From Microbacterium sp. Leaf288 (GTDB lineage Bacteria; Actinomycetota; Actinomycetes; Actinomycetales; Microbacteriaceae): a stretch of DNA of 64,000 bases. Of the stretch, positions 1 through 7,971 are shown piece by piece; within the stretch, counting starts at the first letter, position 1, and each line of letters opens with the position of its first letter. The stretch covers positions 478,778 through 542,777 of the forward strand of contig NZ_LMNI01000010.1 in assembly GCF_001422925.1 (NCBI RefSeq), in the 5' to 3' direction. A program made the translations under genes and the position numbers. A model generated the notes under the pieces. It was given only the letters and a program-made list of their open reading frames with translations. It was not told the origin of the DNA and did no database searches.

Positions 1-24
1 CCTCTGGGGGTATGCCGCTAGACT
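1..24 (+). promoter_or_regulatory. Promoter of the copper-type pair, with likely half CsoR operator
   Basis: A -10-like hexamer TAGACT lies at 19-24. Directly upstream, positions 1-13 read CCTCTGGGGGTAT, which matches the right half of the G/C-tract pseudopalindrome bound by CsoR-type copper repressors (ATACCCC...GGGGTAT style). The left half would lie before the window start, so the palindrome cannot be confirmed. Placing such an operator over the promoter fits the Met/His-rich copper-type genes that follow. The operator call is inference. Confidence 0.45.
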
Positions 25-68
25 CGTCGAGACGCTGAGACCGCGTCCCGACGTCGAGGGGTGAACGG

Positions 69-491
69 ATGCCGCTTCTGCAGCCTGAGCCTCGCTCGGC
101 GCGGATCCGGCTCGGTGCGCACGCGGTGATGATCGCGGCCATCGTGCTGGGACTGCTGGGGATGCACGTGCTCGCGTCCCAGGGACCTCACGCGGGGCAC
201 GGACCGTCGATGGCCGTGATGTCGGCCGAGCCCGACACGGTGACCCATCACGGGCACGACGGCGCGATGACCGAGAAGGTCGGCACGCCGGCCGGGACCA
301 CCGTGCCGGGTGTGTGGGCGGTGATCTGCGTCCTCGCCCTTCTCCTCACCGTTGTGCTCGTCGCCCCGCTCGGCTCTTCGTGGCGGCTCGGTCGACGCGA
401 TGCGTCCTGGAGGGCAGCGGCCCTGGGCGCGCCCGACGACGCGCCGCGGCATCCGCCCTCCCTTGCACTTCTCTCGATCAGTCGGACGTGA
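69..491 (+). CDS. DUF6153-like small membrane protein
   Basis: This 140-residue protein starts at an ATG preceded by GAGGGGTG at 55-62, a good ribosome-binding site. It has an N-terminal hydrophobic segment (about residues 20-37), a His/Met-containing extracytoplasmic stretch with GPHAGHGPSMAVM and THHGHDGAM, and a second hydrophobic segment (about residues 85-103), followed by an Arg-rich tail. This two-helix, His-rich arrangement matches the small actinobacterial DUF6153 family, which is often found next to DUF305 genes, as here. Metal (copper) handling at the membrane is plausible from the His/Met content and the downstream gene. The biochemical role is not known. Confidence 0.6.
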   Translation: MPLLQPEPRSARIRLGAHAVMIAAIVLGLLGMHVLASQGPHAGHGPSMAVMSAEPDTVTHHGHDGAMTEKVGTPAGTTVPGVWAVICVLALLLTVVLVAPLGSSWRLGRRDASWRAAALGAPDDAPRHPPSLALLSISRT

Positions 492-499
492 GCCCCTCG

Positions 500-519
500 G
501 CGCCCGACCCGTCGGGCGC
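500..519 (+). other. Intercistronic hairpin between the DUF6153-like and DUF305 genes
   Basis: GCGCCCGA and TCGGGCGC form a perfect 8-bp stem around the 4-nt loop CCCG. It begins 9 nt after the stop codon of the upstream gene and ends 36 nt before the ATG of the DUF305 gene. No T-run follows, so partial termination or an mRNA-processing/stability element are both possible. Confidence 0.4.
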
Positions 520-555
520 TCACGCGCCGCATCCTCACGACAGAGAGAAGAAGAG

Positions 556-1164
556 ATGAACAACCACCGCAAGCGCGCCCTCGTCGCCGCACTCCCCCTG
601 GCCGTCGCGCTCGGACTGGCGGGGTGCGCGAATGTCACCGCCGGCCCGGGGTCGATGCCCGGGATGGACCACGGATCCCCGATGCCCTCGAGCTCGGCGA
701 CCTCCGTTTCGATGGCCGACCAGATGTTCGTGACCATGATGATCCCCCATCACCAGCAGGCGATCGAGATGTCCGAGCTCATTCTCGAGAAGGACGGGGT
801 CGACACCCGCATCGTCGAGCTGGCGGAACGGATCAAGGCCGCCCAGGGGCCGGAGATCGCGCTCATGAAGGGGTGGCTCGACGACTGGGGCGTGCCGCAC
901 GACCCGGACGCAACGGGAGGCATGGACCACGGCGACGGGATGATGTCGGAGGCCGACATGACCGCGCTCCGCGAGGCCGCCGGCCCGGAAGCCGGTCGCC
1001 TGTTCCTCGAGCAGATGATCGCGCACCACGAGGGGGCCGTCGAGATGGCGGAAGCGGTGCTGTCCGACGGACAGGATCCGGACGTGCTCGCCCTCGCCGA
1101 GCGGATCATCGACGACCAGACCGCGGAGATCGCGGAGATGCAAGGGCTCCTGGCGGACGTCTGA
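556..1164 (+). CDS. DUF305 family copper-type lipoprotein
   Basis: The ATG at 556 follows a purine-rich GAGAGAAGAAGAG ribosome-binding site and gives 202 residues. A lipoprotein signal ends in the lipobox LAGC (Cys24), so the mature protein should be membrane-anchored outside the cell. The body has the duplicated DUF305 signature: MMIPHHQQAIEMS near residues 61-73 and EQMIAHHEGAVEMAE near 152-166. A Met/His-rich linker (GGMDHGDGMM, 121-130) and N-terminal SMPGMDHG add likely copper ligands. DUF305 proteins are four-helix-bundle ferritin-like proteins tied to copper resistance. The DUF6153-like gene lies 64 nt upstream, probably in the same transcript. Confidence 0.88.
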   Translation: MNNHRKRALVAALPLAVALGLAGCANVTAGPGSMPGMDHGSPMPSSSATSVSMADQMFVTMMIPHHQQAIEMSELILEKDGVDTRIVELAERIKAAQGPEIALMKGWLDDWGVPHDPDATGGMDHGDGMMSEADMTALREAAGPEAGRLFLEQMIAHHEGAVEMAEAVLSDGQDPDVLALAERIIDDQTAEIAEMQGLLADV

Positions 1165-1180
1165 CGCGCGCGCAACGGCG

Positions 1181-1215
1181 TCGTGGTCCGCATCGTCCTT
1201 CGGTCCGGACCACGA
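1181..1215. terminator. Bidirectional terminator between convergent genes
   Basis: A perfect 10-bp inverted repeat, TCGTGGTCCG (1181-1190) and CGGACCACGA (1206-1215), encloses a 15-nt loop. It sits between the stop codons of the DUF305 gene (+) and the next gene (-), as expected for a shared terminator. Confidence 0.6.
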
Positions 1216-1226
1216 CCCGTCGGCGG

Positions 1227-1895
1227 TCAGGCAGAGGTCGCCGTGCTCCGGCGGTTCTGGCGCTCGACCCACCGGCGCAGCTCCGCATCTGCTCCGGGAG
1301 GCGCCTGGGCGATGACGTTCATGCCCTGCCGCACGAAGGTCGTGCCGACGCGCATCGGGCCCCACACGCGAGCGGTGGAGAGTTCTCCGGTGTCGACGTC
1401 GCGCACCTGCACCTGGGTGGTGTCGGTGCGCTTGCGCGCACCGGGCTTGCCCGCGACATGCTGCACGACGAGCACCGGAAGGTCGTGCGCGGCGGCGGTG
1501 GCGATCACCGAATCGAGATCGTGGGCGGCCCACTGCCGGCGGATGCCCCGCACGGTCGAGAGGGCGATCAGGACGACGGCGATCGTGGCGATGCCCGTGG
1601 GAACGAGCCAGAGGCTCGCCACGGCGGACAGCAGCGACCACAGCGCGATCCCCCGGACGGCGAGCAGGATCGCGATGATCGACGGCACGAGCGCGAGGAA
1701 GCGCCAGGGCGCCGGTGCGGAGACCGGGAACATCCAGGGATCCCCGCCGAACAGCACCACGAGCCCGACCCACAGCACGGCGCCGCCGAAGACGGCGAGG
1801 GCGATCAGAAGGGGGACCGAGCGATAGACGGGCGCCGGCGCAGGGACCCCTCCTTCGACGGCCAGACGCGGCGAAGGCTGCGCGCGAGCCGCCAT
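1227..1895 (-). CDS. Four-helix membrane protein, function unknown
   Basis: The ATG at 1895 has GAGGAG five bases upstream and is preferred over the in-frame GTG at 1901. The 222-residue product has a Pro/Ala-rich N-terminus, then about four hydrophobic helices within residues 28-120, arranged as two hairpins. The second is followed by the basic motif VRGIRRQW. The C-terminal ~100 residues are soluble and predicted mixed alpha/beta (DLDSVIATAAAHDLPVLVVQ, then GPMRVGTTFVRQGMNVIAQ). I do not recognise a named family. It lies downstream of the tRNA-Asn terminator and is convergent with the DUF305 gene, so it is probably a single-gene unit. Confidence 0.7.
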   Translation of the reverse strand: MAARAQPSPRLAVEGGVPAPAPVYRSVPLLIALAVFGGAVLWVGLVVLFGGDPWMFPVSAPAPWRFLALVPSIIAILLAVRGIALWSLLSAVASLWLVPTGIATIAVVLIALSTVRGIRRQWAAHDLDSVIATAAAHDLPVLVVQHVAGKPGARKRTDTTQVQVRDVDTGELSTARVWGPMRVGTTFVRQGMNVIAQAPPGADAELRRWVERQNRRSTATSA

Positions 1896-1930
1896 GTGCA
1901 CTCCTCGATGTGTTCCCCGGAGACGAAGAA

Positions 1931-1956
1931 AGCCTCGGGGGTGGAGCCCCGAGGCT
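1931..1956 (-). terminator. Terminator of tRNA-Asn
   Basis: AGCCTCGGGG (1931-1940) and CCCCGAGGCT (1947-1956) form a perfect 10-bp stem around a 6-nt loop. On the minus strand the hairpin begins five bases after the tRNA 3' end and is followed by TTTCTTC, an intrinsic terminator arrangement. Confidence 0.75.
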
Positions 1957-1960
1957 TTCG

Positions 1961-2033
1961 CTCCCCCACTTGGACTCGAACCAAGAACCTATCGGTTAAC
2001 AGCCGATTGCTCTGCCAATTGAGCTATGGAGGA
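1961..2033 (-). tRNA. tRNA-Asn (anticodon GTT)
   Basis: The minus strand folds into a complete 73-nt cloverleaf. The acceptor stem is TCCTCCA paired with TGGGGGA (one T-G pair), discriminator G. The D-arm is GCTC/GAGC, the anticodon stem ATCGG/CCGAT with loop CTGTTAA (anticodon GTT), and the T-arm CTTGG TTCGAGT CCAAG. CCA is not encoded. A terminator follows directly, and a -10-like TAGTAT lies upstream. Confidence 0.95.
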
Positions 2034-2065
2034 ATGTTCCGCACTCTCGTGCGGGCAACCAGTCC

Positions 2066-2071
2066 ATACTA
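2066..2071 (-). promoter_or_regulatory. -10 element of the tRNA-Asn promoter
   Basis: TAGTAT on the minus strand lies 32 bp before the mature tRNA 5' end. The 5' leader in between contains a perfect 6-bp hairpin (2039-2054, loop TCTC). No strong -35 box is visible. Confidence 0.5.
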
Positions 2072-2109
2072 GCAAAGCTCGAGCCGTGCTCATGACCACG
2101 CGGGCCCGA

Positions 2110-2898
2110 TCAGGAGTTGACGACGCGTCGATCGGCCTGCCCGTCGGGCGTCCACAGCAGATCCTCGGTGCCGTGCCCGAAGGCGACGGCGTGGCCCGCG
2201 CGCAGCACCAGGACGTCCGCGTCCAGCTCGTTCACGACCTCCGGCTCGTTGGTCACGACGAGGGCGGCCATGTCGAGCTCGCGTCGACGGCGGAGCACAG
2301 CTTCACGTGCGGCCTTGCGCACCTCGACGTCCATGTTGGCGAAGGGCTCGTCGGCGATCAGCACGCGGGGCTGCAGCACGAGGGCTCGGGCGAGCGCCAC
2401 GCGCTGGCGCATGCCCGCGCTCAGTTCGTACGGGTACTTGGGCGCCGCGCCGAGGGGCAGCATGAGCTCGTCGAGCAGTGACGCCACCCGCACCGCGAGT
2501 GCTCGCGCGCTGACGTGCCGGTCGCGACTGGTGATCGGCTCGCCGATCACCTCGGCGACAGTGAGGCGGGCCGGAAGATGGGCGCCCGCGGCCTGTGGGA
2601 CGTAGCCGGCGTAGTACGTGAGGTAGCGGTGGGCGCGGCCGGGACGGCGCACCGCGACGCCTTCGACGATGCCGCGGCCCCCGACGACAGCGAGGCCGGG
2701 CTCATCGGCGCCGGCCAGTACTGCGGCGAGCGACGACTTGCCGGAGCCTGTCGGGCCCATCAGCGCCAGGATGCCGCCGTGCGGCAGTCTGAACGACACA
2801 CCGTCGACGACGCGCTGCGACGGACCGCCGCGACCGGAACGGGCGATCGACAGATCCGAACAGTCGATCGCGACATCCGCATCTCGCCGGTGAGCCAT
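2110..2898 (-). CDS. Orphan ABC transporter ATP-binding protein (oligopeptide type)
   Basis: The product has 262 residues and an intact ABC core: Walker A GPTGSGKSS (48-56), Q-loop Gln102 (GYVPQ), signature LSAGMRQ (159-165) and Walker B VLIADEP (179-185). It resembles the DppD/DppF-like dipeptide and nickel importer ATPases. The switch (H-loop) His is replaced by Asn217 (VVTNEPE where VITHDxx is usual), so hydrolysis may be weak. No permease or binding-protein gene lies beside it. It follows dnaG by 50 bp on the same strand. Start: ATG with AGGA seven bases upstream. Substrate unknown. Confidence 0.8.
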   Translation of the reverse strand: MAHRRDADVAIDCSDLSIARSGRGGPSQRVVDGVSFRLPHGGILALMGPTGSGKSSLAAVLAGADEPGLAVVGGRGIVEGVAVRRPGRAHRYLTYYAGYVPQAAGAHLPARLTVAEVIGEPITSRDRHVSARALAVRVASLLDELMLPLGAAPKYPYELSAGMRQRVALARALVLQPRVLIADEPFANMDVEVRKAAREAVLRRRRELDMAALVVTNEPEVVNELDADVLVLRAGHAVAFGHGTEDLLWTPDGQADRRVVNS

Positions 2899-2948
2899 CT
2901 CCTCATCCTGCCTGCTGACAGGCGTCGACGCCAGCCGACGGGACCGGA

Positions 2949-4814
2949 TCAGGGGGCCTCGTCCGCGAGGGCCTGACGCTGGGCGTCGAGCTCGCGCAGG
3001 CGCAGCCTGATGGTGCGGCCTTCCTCCGACTCCGCGGGCACGCGCTGGATCGCCCCGAGCAGCTCCGCCTTCTCGCGGTCGAACCCGCGCATCACCAGCC
3101 TGCGCGCGAGGTCGCTCGCCGAGGAGACCGCCTCGTCGTCGCTCAGCGCCGGGAAATCGGCGGCGAGCAGTTCCGCTGCGAGCGACCGGTAGGGCTCGCG
3201 GACGGTGGCGACGGCATCCACGGCCCAGCCGGGCCGCTGCATGCCGGCGGCGTCGCGCACGGCGATGCGCACGGCATCGAGTGCCGGGTGCCGGAACGGC
3301 AGGTCGAGGGCGCGCGCGACGAGCGACGGGTCCATGCGATGGCCGAACTGCAGCACGCCCATCACGGCGCCTCGCTCCAGCCCGACCTCCGGGGTGCGTG
3401 GCAGGGTTGCGAGCGTCACGCGCAGAGCGCCGTCGTCGACCGGCGGCTCCGCAGGCCCGGCCGGGCCGGGCGCGGCGTCGCGCCGGCCGCCCCCGCTGCT
3501 GCGACCCGCCCGCTCGACTTCACGGCGGACGTCCTCGGTGTCCATGCCGAGTCGTCTGGCCAGCACCCGCACGTACTCCGGCTGCAGCAGCGGGTCGCGC
3601 AGTTCCGCGACGACGGGTGCGGCGGTGCGCAGCGCGCCGACACGCCCTTCGACGCTGCGCAGGTCGTAGCCCGAGATGCGCTGGTCGAGCACGAACTCGA
3701 CCATCGGCACCTTCGTCTCGAGGAGCGCCCGCACTGCGCCGTCGCCGCGCGCGAGGCGCAGATCGCACGGATCGAGTCCTTCCGGACCCGTGGCGACGTA
3801 CGTCTGCGCGTTGAACCGCTTGGCGTCGGCGAAGGCGCGCAGCGCCGCCTTCTGTCCCGCGGCATCCGGGTCGAAGGTGAACACGACCTCGCCGGCCGTG
3901 GAGTCGTCGCCCATCACGCGCCGGAGCACAGTGATGTGGTCGGAGCCGAATGCCGTGCCGCAGGTCGCGATCGCGGTCGTGATGCCCGCGAGATGGCACG
4001 CCATCACGTCGGTGTAGCCCTCGACCACGACGACCTGGTGCTGGCGGGACACCTCGCGCTTGGCGAGGTCGAGCCCGTAGAGCACCTGCGCCTTCTTGTA
4101 GATGGTCGTCTCGGGCGTGTTCAGGTACTTGGGGCCGTTGTCGTCGTCGAAGAGCTTGCGCGCCCCGAACCCGATCACCTGCCCGGTCACATCGCGGATG
4201 GGCCAGACCACGCGTCCGCGGAAGCGGTCGTACACGCCGCGCTGCCCCTGCGACACGAGGCCCGCGGACGAGAGCTCCTCGTCGGTGAAGCCCTGGGTGC
4301 GCAGCGCCTTGGTCATGCCCTCCCAGCCCTTCGGGGCGAATCCGACGCCGAAGTGGGCCGCGGCGCCGGCGTCGAAGCCGCGCTGACCGAGGAAGCGTCG
4401 CGCGATGTCGGCCTCGGGCGTCATGAGCTGCGCGCGGAAGAACTCCGCGGCCGCGGCGTTCGCCGCGTACAGGCGGGCGCGACCCGTGTGCTCGGGGGCG
4501 GCGCCGCCGTCCTCGTAATGCAGGGCGTAGCCGATGCGTCCGGCCAGGCGCTCGACGGCCTCGGTGAACGTCACATGGTCCATCGCACGCAGGAACGAGT
4601 ACACATCTCCGGACTCGCCGCAGCCGAAGCAGTGGTAGAAACCGGCCTGGGAGCGCACGTTGAAGCTCGGACTGCGCTCGTCGTGGAACGGGCAGAGCCC
4701 CTTCATCGAACCCACGCCGGCGGACTTCAGGGCGACCCGTTCTCCGATGATGTCGGCGATGTTCGTGCGCGCCTTGACCTCATCGACGTCCGCCTGGCGG
4801 ATCCGCCCCGCCAT
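2949..4814 (-). CDS. dnaG: DNA primase DnaG
   Basis: The 621-residue primase synthesises RNA primers for replication. The N-terminal CHC2 zinc ribbon is visible (Cys41, His44, Cys62, Cys65 in CPFH...HCFGC), followed by the catalytic core with the TOPRIM motif EGYTD (265-269) and the metal-binding FDPDAAG (314-320). A C-terminal helical DnaB-interaction region follows a Gly/Pro-rich linker near residue 480. The start is taken at MAGRIRQADV because this is the family N-terminus. The frame stays open upstream to 4928, but those residues are Arg-rich and not conserved-looking. Its ATG overlaps the stop of dgt by one base (TGATG), indicating translational coupling. Confidence 0.96.
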   Translation of the reverse strand: MAGRIRQADVDEVKARTNIADIIGERVALKSAGVGSMKGLCPFHDERSPSFNVRSQAGFYHCFGCGESGDVYSFLRAMDHVTFTEAVERLAGRIGYALHYEDGGAAPEHTGRARLYAANAAAAEFFRAQLMTPEADIARRFLGQRGFDAGAAAHFGVGFAPKGWEGMTKALRTQGFTDEELSSAGLVSQGQRGVYDRFRGRVVWPIRDVTGQVIGFGARKLFDDDNGPKYLNTPETTIYKKAQVLYGLDLAKREVSRQHQVVVVEGYTDVMACHLAGITTAIATCGTAFGSDHITVLRRVMGDDSTAGEVVFTFDPDAAGQKAALRAFADAKRFNAQTYVATGPEGLDPCDLRLARGDGAVRALLETKVPMVEFVLDQRISGYDLRSVEGRVGALRTAAPVVAELRDPLLQPEYVRVLARRLGMDTEDVRREVERAGRSSGGGRRDAAPGPAGPAEPPVDDGALRVTLATLPRTPEVGLERGAVMGVLQFGHRMDPSLVARALDLPFRHPALDAVRIAVRDAAGMQRPGWAVDAVATVREPYRSLAAELLAADFPALSDDEAVSSASDLARRLVMRGFDREKAELLGAIQRVPAESEEGRTIRLRLRELDAQRQALADEAP

Positions 4815-6136
4815 CAGTGCGCCTCGGACGCGCGGAAGGCGCGGGAGGCCGTGTCCATGGGTCGTGCGCCGGGAGCCCATACGCCGACGGATGCCGCGTC
4901 CACAGGTCCTACGAGCGAACCGTGCCACGCGATCGCGAGCTGATCGGTGAGGCTGGCGACCTGGTCGACGATCACACGGCGGCGCGCCGCATCCGTGTCG
5001 GCCGCTGCGAAGTCCTCGGCGTGGAGCGCGTCGAGCGCGTCAGGGTGCTCCCACAGGGCTGTCGCGACGCGCTTGAGGACGCGTCGCTGCTCCTTGTAGA
5101 GGTCCTTGCGACCTTCGATCGACACGACCGCGGCGCCGATGATGCCCTTGAGCACTGCCATCTCGGCCTCGACGATGCGGGGCACGATGAGGTGGCCGCG
5201 GTAACGGGTGAGCACGGATGTTGCGTACGACTCGCGTGTCGCCGTCGTCGCGGCGCGCGCGAAGCGGCCGATGAGGTCGGAGGTGAGGTTCTTCAGCCGC
5301 GCGAGCGCGGCGCGGGTGCCGTCGAAGGAATCGATCCACTCGGGCATGCGGGTGAGGCGGAAGAGCGCGTCCTCGAGCTCGTCGCGGGCGAAGTCGAAGC
5401 CGACCCACGACTGGATCGCGGTGAGGAGCCACTCGTGCTCGCGCGGGTCGACCAGGCGCGCCGGGTCGAGGTAGCCGTTGACGACCGCGTCCTCGAAGTC
5501 ATGGACCGAGTAGGCGATGTCGTCGGAGAGGTCCATGACCTCGGCCTCGATGCAGCGGAGCCGGCCCGGTGCGCCCTCGCGCACCCAGCGGAACACCTCT
5601 TCGTCTTCGGGGTACACGCCGAACTTGAGCCGGCCGCCGGGATCGGGCAGCGGGTGATCGGCCGTCCACGGGTACTTGCAGGCGGCGTCGAGGCTCGCCC
5701 GCGTGAGGTTGAGTCCGAAGCTGCGCCCGTCGGCGTCGACCACTTTGGGCTCGAGCCGTGTGAGGATGCGCAGGGTCTGCGCGTTGCCCTCGAAGCCGCC
5801 GACGTCCTCGGCCCACTCGTTCATGGCCCGCTCGCCGTTGTGGCCGAAGGGCGGGTGTCCGAGATCGTGGCTGAGGCAGGCGGTGTCGACGACATCGGCG
5901 GCGAGGTCGAGGGCCGTCGCCAGCTCGCGGCCGACCTGGGCGACCTCGAGCGAGTGGGTGAGGCGGTTCCGCGCGAAGTCTGCGGGACTGGCGGGACTGA
6001 GGACCTGGGTCTTCGCGGCGAGTCGGCGCAGCGCGGCCGAGTGCAGCACACGCGCGCGGTCGCGCGCGAAGTCGTCGCGCTGTGAGCGGTGGCGCTCGGC
6101 ATGGAAGCGGGCGGCATCGGCGTCGTCGTAGCCCAT
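4814..6136 (-). CDS. dgt: Deoxyguanosinetriphosphate triphosphohydrolase-like protein
   Basis: The 440-residue protein is an HD-domain dNTP triphosphohydrolase that converts dNTPs to deoxynucleosides and triphosphate. Metal-binding residues are visible: RNRLTHSLE (His61) and CLSHDLGHPPFGHNGE (His90-Asp91). The preceding RVLHSAALRRLAAKTQV is the family signature. ATG 6136 gives the usual N-terminus MGYDDADAARF. An in-frame GTG at 6172 would overlap dusB by 11 bases and cannot be excluded. It sits between dusB and dnaG on the same strand, an order common in actinobacteria. Confidence 0.93.
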   Translation of the reverse strand: MGYDDADAARFHAERHRSQRDDFARDRARVLHSAALRRLAAKTQVLSPASPADFARNRLTHSLEVAQVGRELATALDLAADVVDTACLSHDLGHPPFGHNGERAMNEWAEDVGGFEGNAQTLRILTRLEPKVVDADGRSFGLNLTRASLDAACKYPWTADHPLPDPGGRLKFGVYPEDEEVFRWVREGAPGRLRCIEAEVMDLSDDIAYSVHDFEDAVVNGYLDPARLVDPREHEWLLTAIQSWVGFDFARDELEDALFRLTRMPEWIDSFDGTRAALARLKNLTSDLIGRFARAATTATRESYATSVLTRYRGHLIVPRIVEAEMAVLKGIIGAAVVSIEGRKDLYKEQRRVLKRVATALWEHPDALDALHAEDFAAADTDAARRRVIVDQVASLTDQLAIAWHGSLVGPVDAASVGVWAPGARPMDTASRAFRASEAH

Positions 6137-6161
6137 CGGGCGCTCGGACGCGCCGGCCAGA

Positions 6162-7337
6162 TCACCCGCCACTGTGGTCGAGTTCCGCTTCGGCGATGGC
6201 GGTGGTGGCCTCGGCGCTGAGCTCGCGCGATTCGAGCCAGCGGTCGGGCAGAGCGGGGCGCTTCGGGGTTCCGGCGCGACCTCGCTGCCCTTCGGCCGCC
6301 GCGCCCGGGTACGGAGCGTCGGCATCGAGGGTGGCGAGCAGGTCGTCGATCTCGGCGAGGCTCGATGCGGTGGCGAGGCTCGCGCGGAGCTCTCCGCCCA
6401 CCGGGTAGCCCTTGAAGTACCACGCGACGTGCTTGCGGATGTCACGGCAGCCGCGGCCCTCGTCCTCGAAGAACTCGACGAGCAGCTCGGCGTGACGGCG
6501 GAACGCGCGCGAGACGAAACCGAGGGTCGCGTCGACCGGCTCGGCCGGTGCGGCGCCGGGGCCGCCGAGCGCGCGGGCGAGATCGCCGAACAGCCACGGA
6601 CGGCCGAGGCAGCCGCGACCGACGACGACGCCGTCGCACCCGGTCTCGTCCATCATGCGCACCGCGTCGTCGGCCGACCAGATGTCGCCGTTGCCGAGCA
6701 CCGGGACGCTGGTGACCGTCTCTTTGAGCCGGGCGATCGCGGACCAGTCCGCCTGGCCGGAGTAGAACTCCGACGCGGTGCGGGCGTGCAAGGCGACGGC
6801 GGCCACGCCGGCGTCCTCCGCGATGCGTCCGGCGTCGAGGTAGGTGAGGTGGTCGGCGTCGATGCCTTTGCGCATCTTCACGGTGAGGGGGATGTCCCCG
6901 GCGGCGCGGGCAGCGCGCGTCACGATGTCGCGGAACAGGCCGAGCTTCCACGGGAGGGCCGCTCCCCCGCCCTTGCGGGTGACCTTCGGGACGGGGCATC
7001 CGAAGTTCAGATCGATGTGATCGGCGCGATCCTCTTCGACGAGGAGGCGCACAGCGGCCTCCGTCGTCGCGGGATCGACGCCGTACAGCTGGATCGAGCG
7101 GGGCGTCTCGGACTCGTGGTGGGTGATCAGGCGCATCGTCGTCGCGTTGCGCTCGACGAGGGCGCGCGTCGTGATCATCTCGCTGACGTAGAGACCGGCC
7201 CCGTATTCGCGGCAGAGGCGCCGGAATGCGGTGTTCGTGATGCCCGCCATCGGCGCGAGCACCACGGGGGCGTCGAGTTCGATGGGCCCGATGCGCAGCG
7301 TCGGCGCAGGGGCGAGGGCAGTAGTCACGCGTTCCAT
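6162..7337 (-). CDS. dusB: tRNA-dihydrouridine synthase, DusB-like
   Basis: This FMN-dependent enzyme reduces uridine to dihydrouridine in the tRNA D-loop. The TIM-barrel signature is clear: APMAGITNTAFRRLCREYGA near the N-terminus, then DLNFGCPVPKVTRKGGGAAL with the catalytic Cys, then VKMRKG, LHARTASEFYSG and NGDIWS. A C-terminal extension of about 60 residues after the usual helical domain is low-complexity. At 391 residues it is slightly longer than typical. An alternative GTG start at 7328 (giving MTTALAPAPTL) has a -10-like GAGAAT seven bases upstream and would suit a leaderless mRNA. The gene is divergent from gpx. Confidence 0.93.
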   Translation of the reverse strand: MERVTTALAPAPTLRIGPIELDAPVVLAPMAGITNTAFRRLCREYGAGLYVSEMITTRALVERNATTMRLITHHESETPRSIQLYGVDPATTEAAVRLLVEEDRADHIDLNFGCPVPKVTRKGGGAALPWKLGLFRDIVTRAARAAGDIPLTVKMRKGIDADHLTYLDAGRIAEDAGVAAVALHARTASEFYSGQADWSAIARLKETVTSVPVLGNGDIWSADDAVRMMDETGCDGVVVGRGCLGRPWLFGDLARALGGPGAAPAEPVDATLGFVSRAFRRHAELLVEFFEDEGRGCRDIRKHVAWYFKGYPVGGELRASLATASSLAEIDDLLATLDADAPYPGAAAEGQRGRAGTPKRPALPDRWLESRELSAEATTAIAEAELDHSGG

Positions 7338-7392
7338 TCTCTTACAGGAATCCGTCCCTTGGCTGAACGGCCGCGCCTCTGTGCACAGGGCT

Positions 7393-7398
7393 TAGCCT
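7393..7398 (+). promoter_or_regulatory. Leaderless-type -10 box of gpx
   Basis: TAGCCT lies exactly 6 nt upstream of the gpx ATG, so transcription would start at the A of the start codon. The intervening bases are all G and could also act as a ribosome-binding site on a longer transcript. Confidence 0.5.
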
Positions 7399-7404
7399 GG
7401 GGGG

Positions 7405-7908
7405 ATGACCGAGGCCACGATCACCGACCTGCGCGAGATCCCCTTCACCACCGCCGATGGCGGCACCGCGACCCTCTCCGAGTACGGCGACCAGGTGCTC
7501 CTCGTCGTCAACGTGGCGTCCAAGTGCGGCCTGACTCCGCAGTACGAGCAGCTCGAGCAGCTGCAGCGGGCGTACGCCGACCGCGGCTTCACCGTGCTGG
7601 GCTTCCCCTGCAACCAGTTCATGGGGCAGGAGCCGGGGTCGATGGATGAGATCCTCGAGTACTGCTCGGTCACGTGGGGTGTGACGTTCCCCGTCTTCGA
7701 CAAGGTCCGGGTGAACGGCCCCGGCGCCGCTCCGGTCTACAAGGCGCTGAAGAAGTCGCGCGATGCCGAGGGCAAGAAGGGCCCGATCGTCTGGAACTTC
7801 GAGAAGTTCGTCCTGACGCCGGAGGGCGGCATCCACCGCTTCCGCCCGAACGTCAAGCCCGACGACCCGGCGATCGTCGAGGTCATCGAGGCGAACCTGC
7901 CTCGCTGA
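7405..7908 (+). CDS. Glutathione peroxidase family thiol peroxidase
   Basis: The 167-residue GPx-fold peroxidase should reduce hydroperoxides. The catalytic tetrad is visible: Cys41 in NVASKCGLTPQY, Gln71 in GFPCNQF, and Trp130-Asn131 in WNFEKF. Cys replaces selenocysteine, and Cys87 (EYCSVTWG) is the candidate resolving Cys. Non-animal enzymes of this type normally use thioredoxin rather than glutathione, so the electron donor is probably thioredoxin (inference). It is a single-gene unit divergent from dusB and ended by a strong bidirectional terminator. Confidence 0.94.
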   Translation: MTEATITDLREIPFTTADGGTATLSEYGDQVLLVVNVASKCGLTPQYEQLEQLQRAYADRGFTVLGFPCNQFMGQEPGSMDEILEYCSVTWGVTFPVFDKVRVNGPGAAPVYKALKKSRDAEGKKGPIVWNFEKFVLTPEGGIHRFRPNVKPDDPAIVEVIEANLPR

Positions 7909-7920
7909 CCCGCAGACATC

Positions 7921-7958
7921 GAACGGGCCCGCCGCGACGAATCGCGGCGGGCCCGTTC
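7921..7958. terminator. Strong bidirectional terminator between gpx and the DsbA-family gene
   Basis: A perfect 17-bp inverted repeat (7921-7937 with 7942-7958, both very GC-rich) closes a CGAA tetraloop. It lies between the convergent stop codons of gpx and the DsbA-like gene. Confidence 0.85.
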
Positions 7959-7971
7959 TCGATTCGGAGGT

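Noticed and set aside
18..737. Minus-strand 239-codon frame and similar His/Arg-rich frames around 1-1800
   Set aside because: They are antisense to the DUF6153-like and DUF305 genes and have low-complexity Arg/His/Gly/Pro composition.
4815..4928. Longer DnaG start
   Set aside because: The extra 38 residues are Arg/Gly-rich, overlap dgt and do not resemble the primase N-terminus, which begins at MAGRIRQ.
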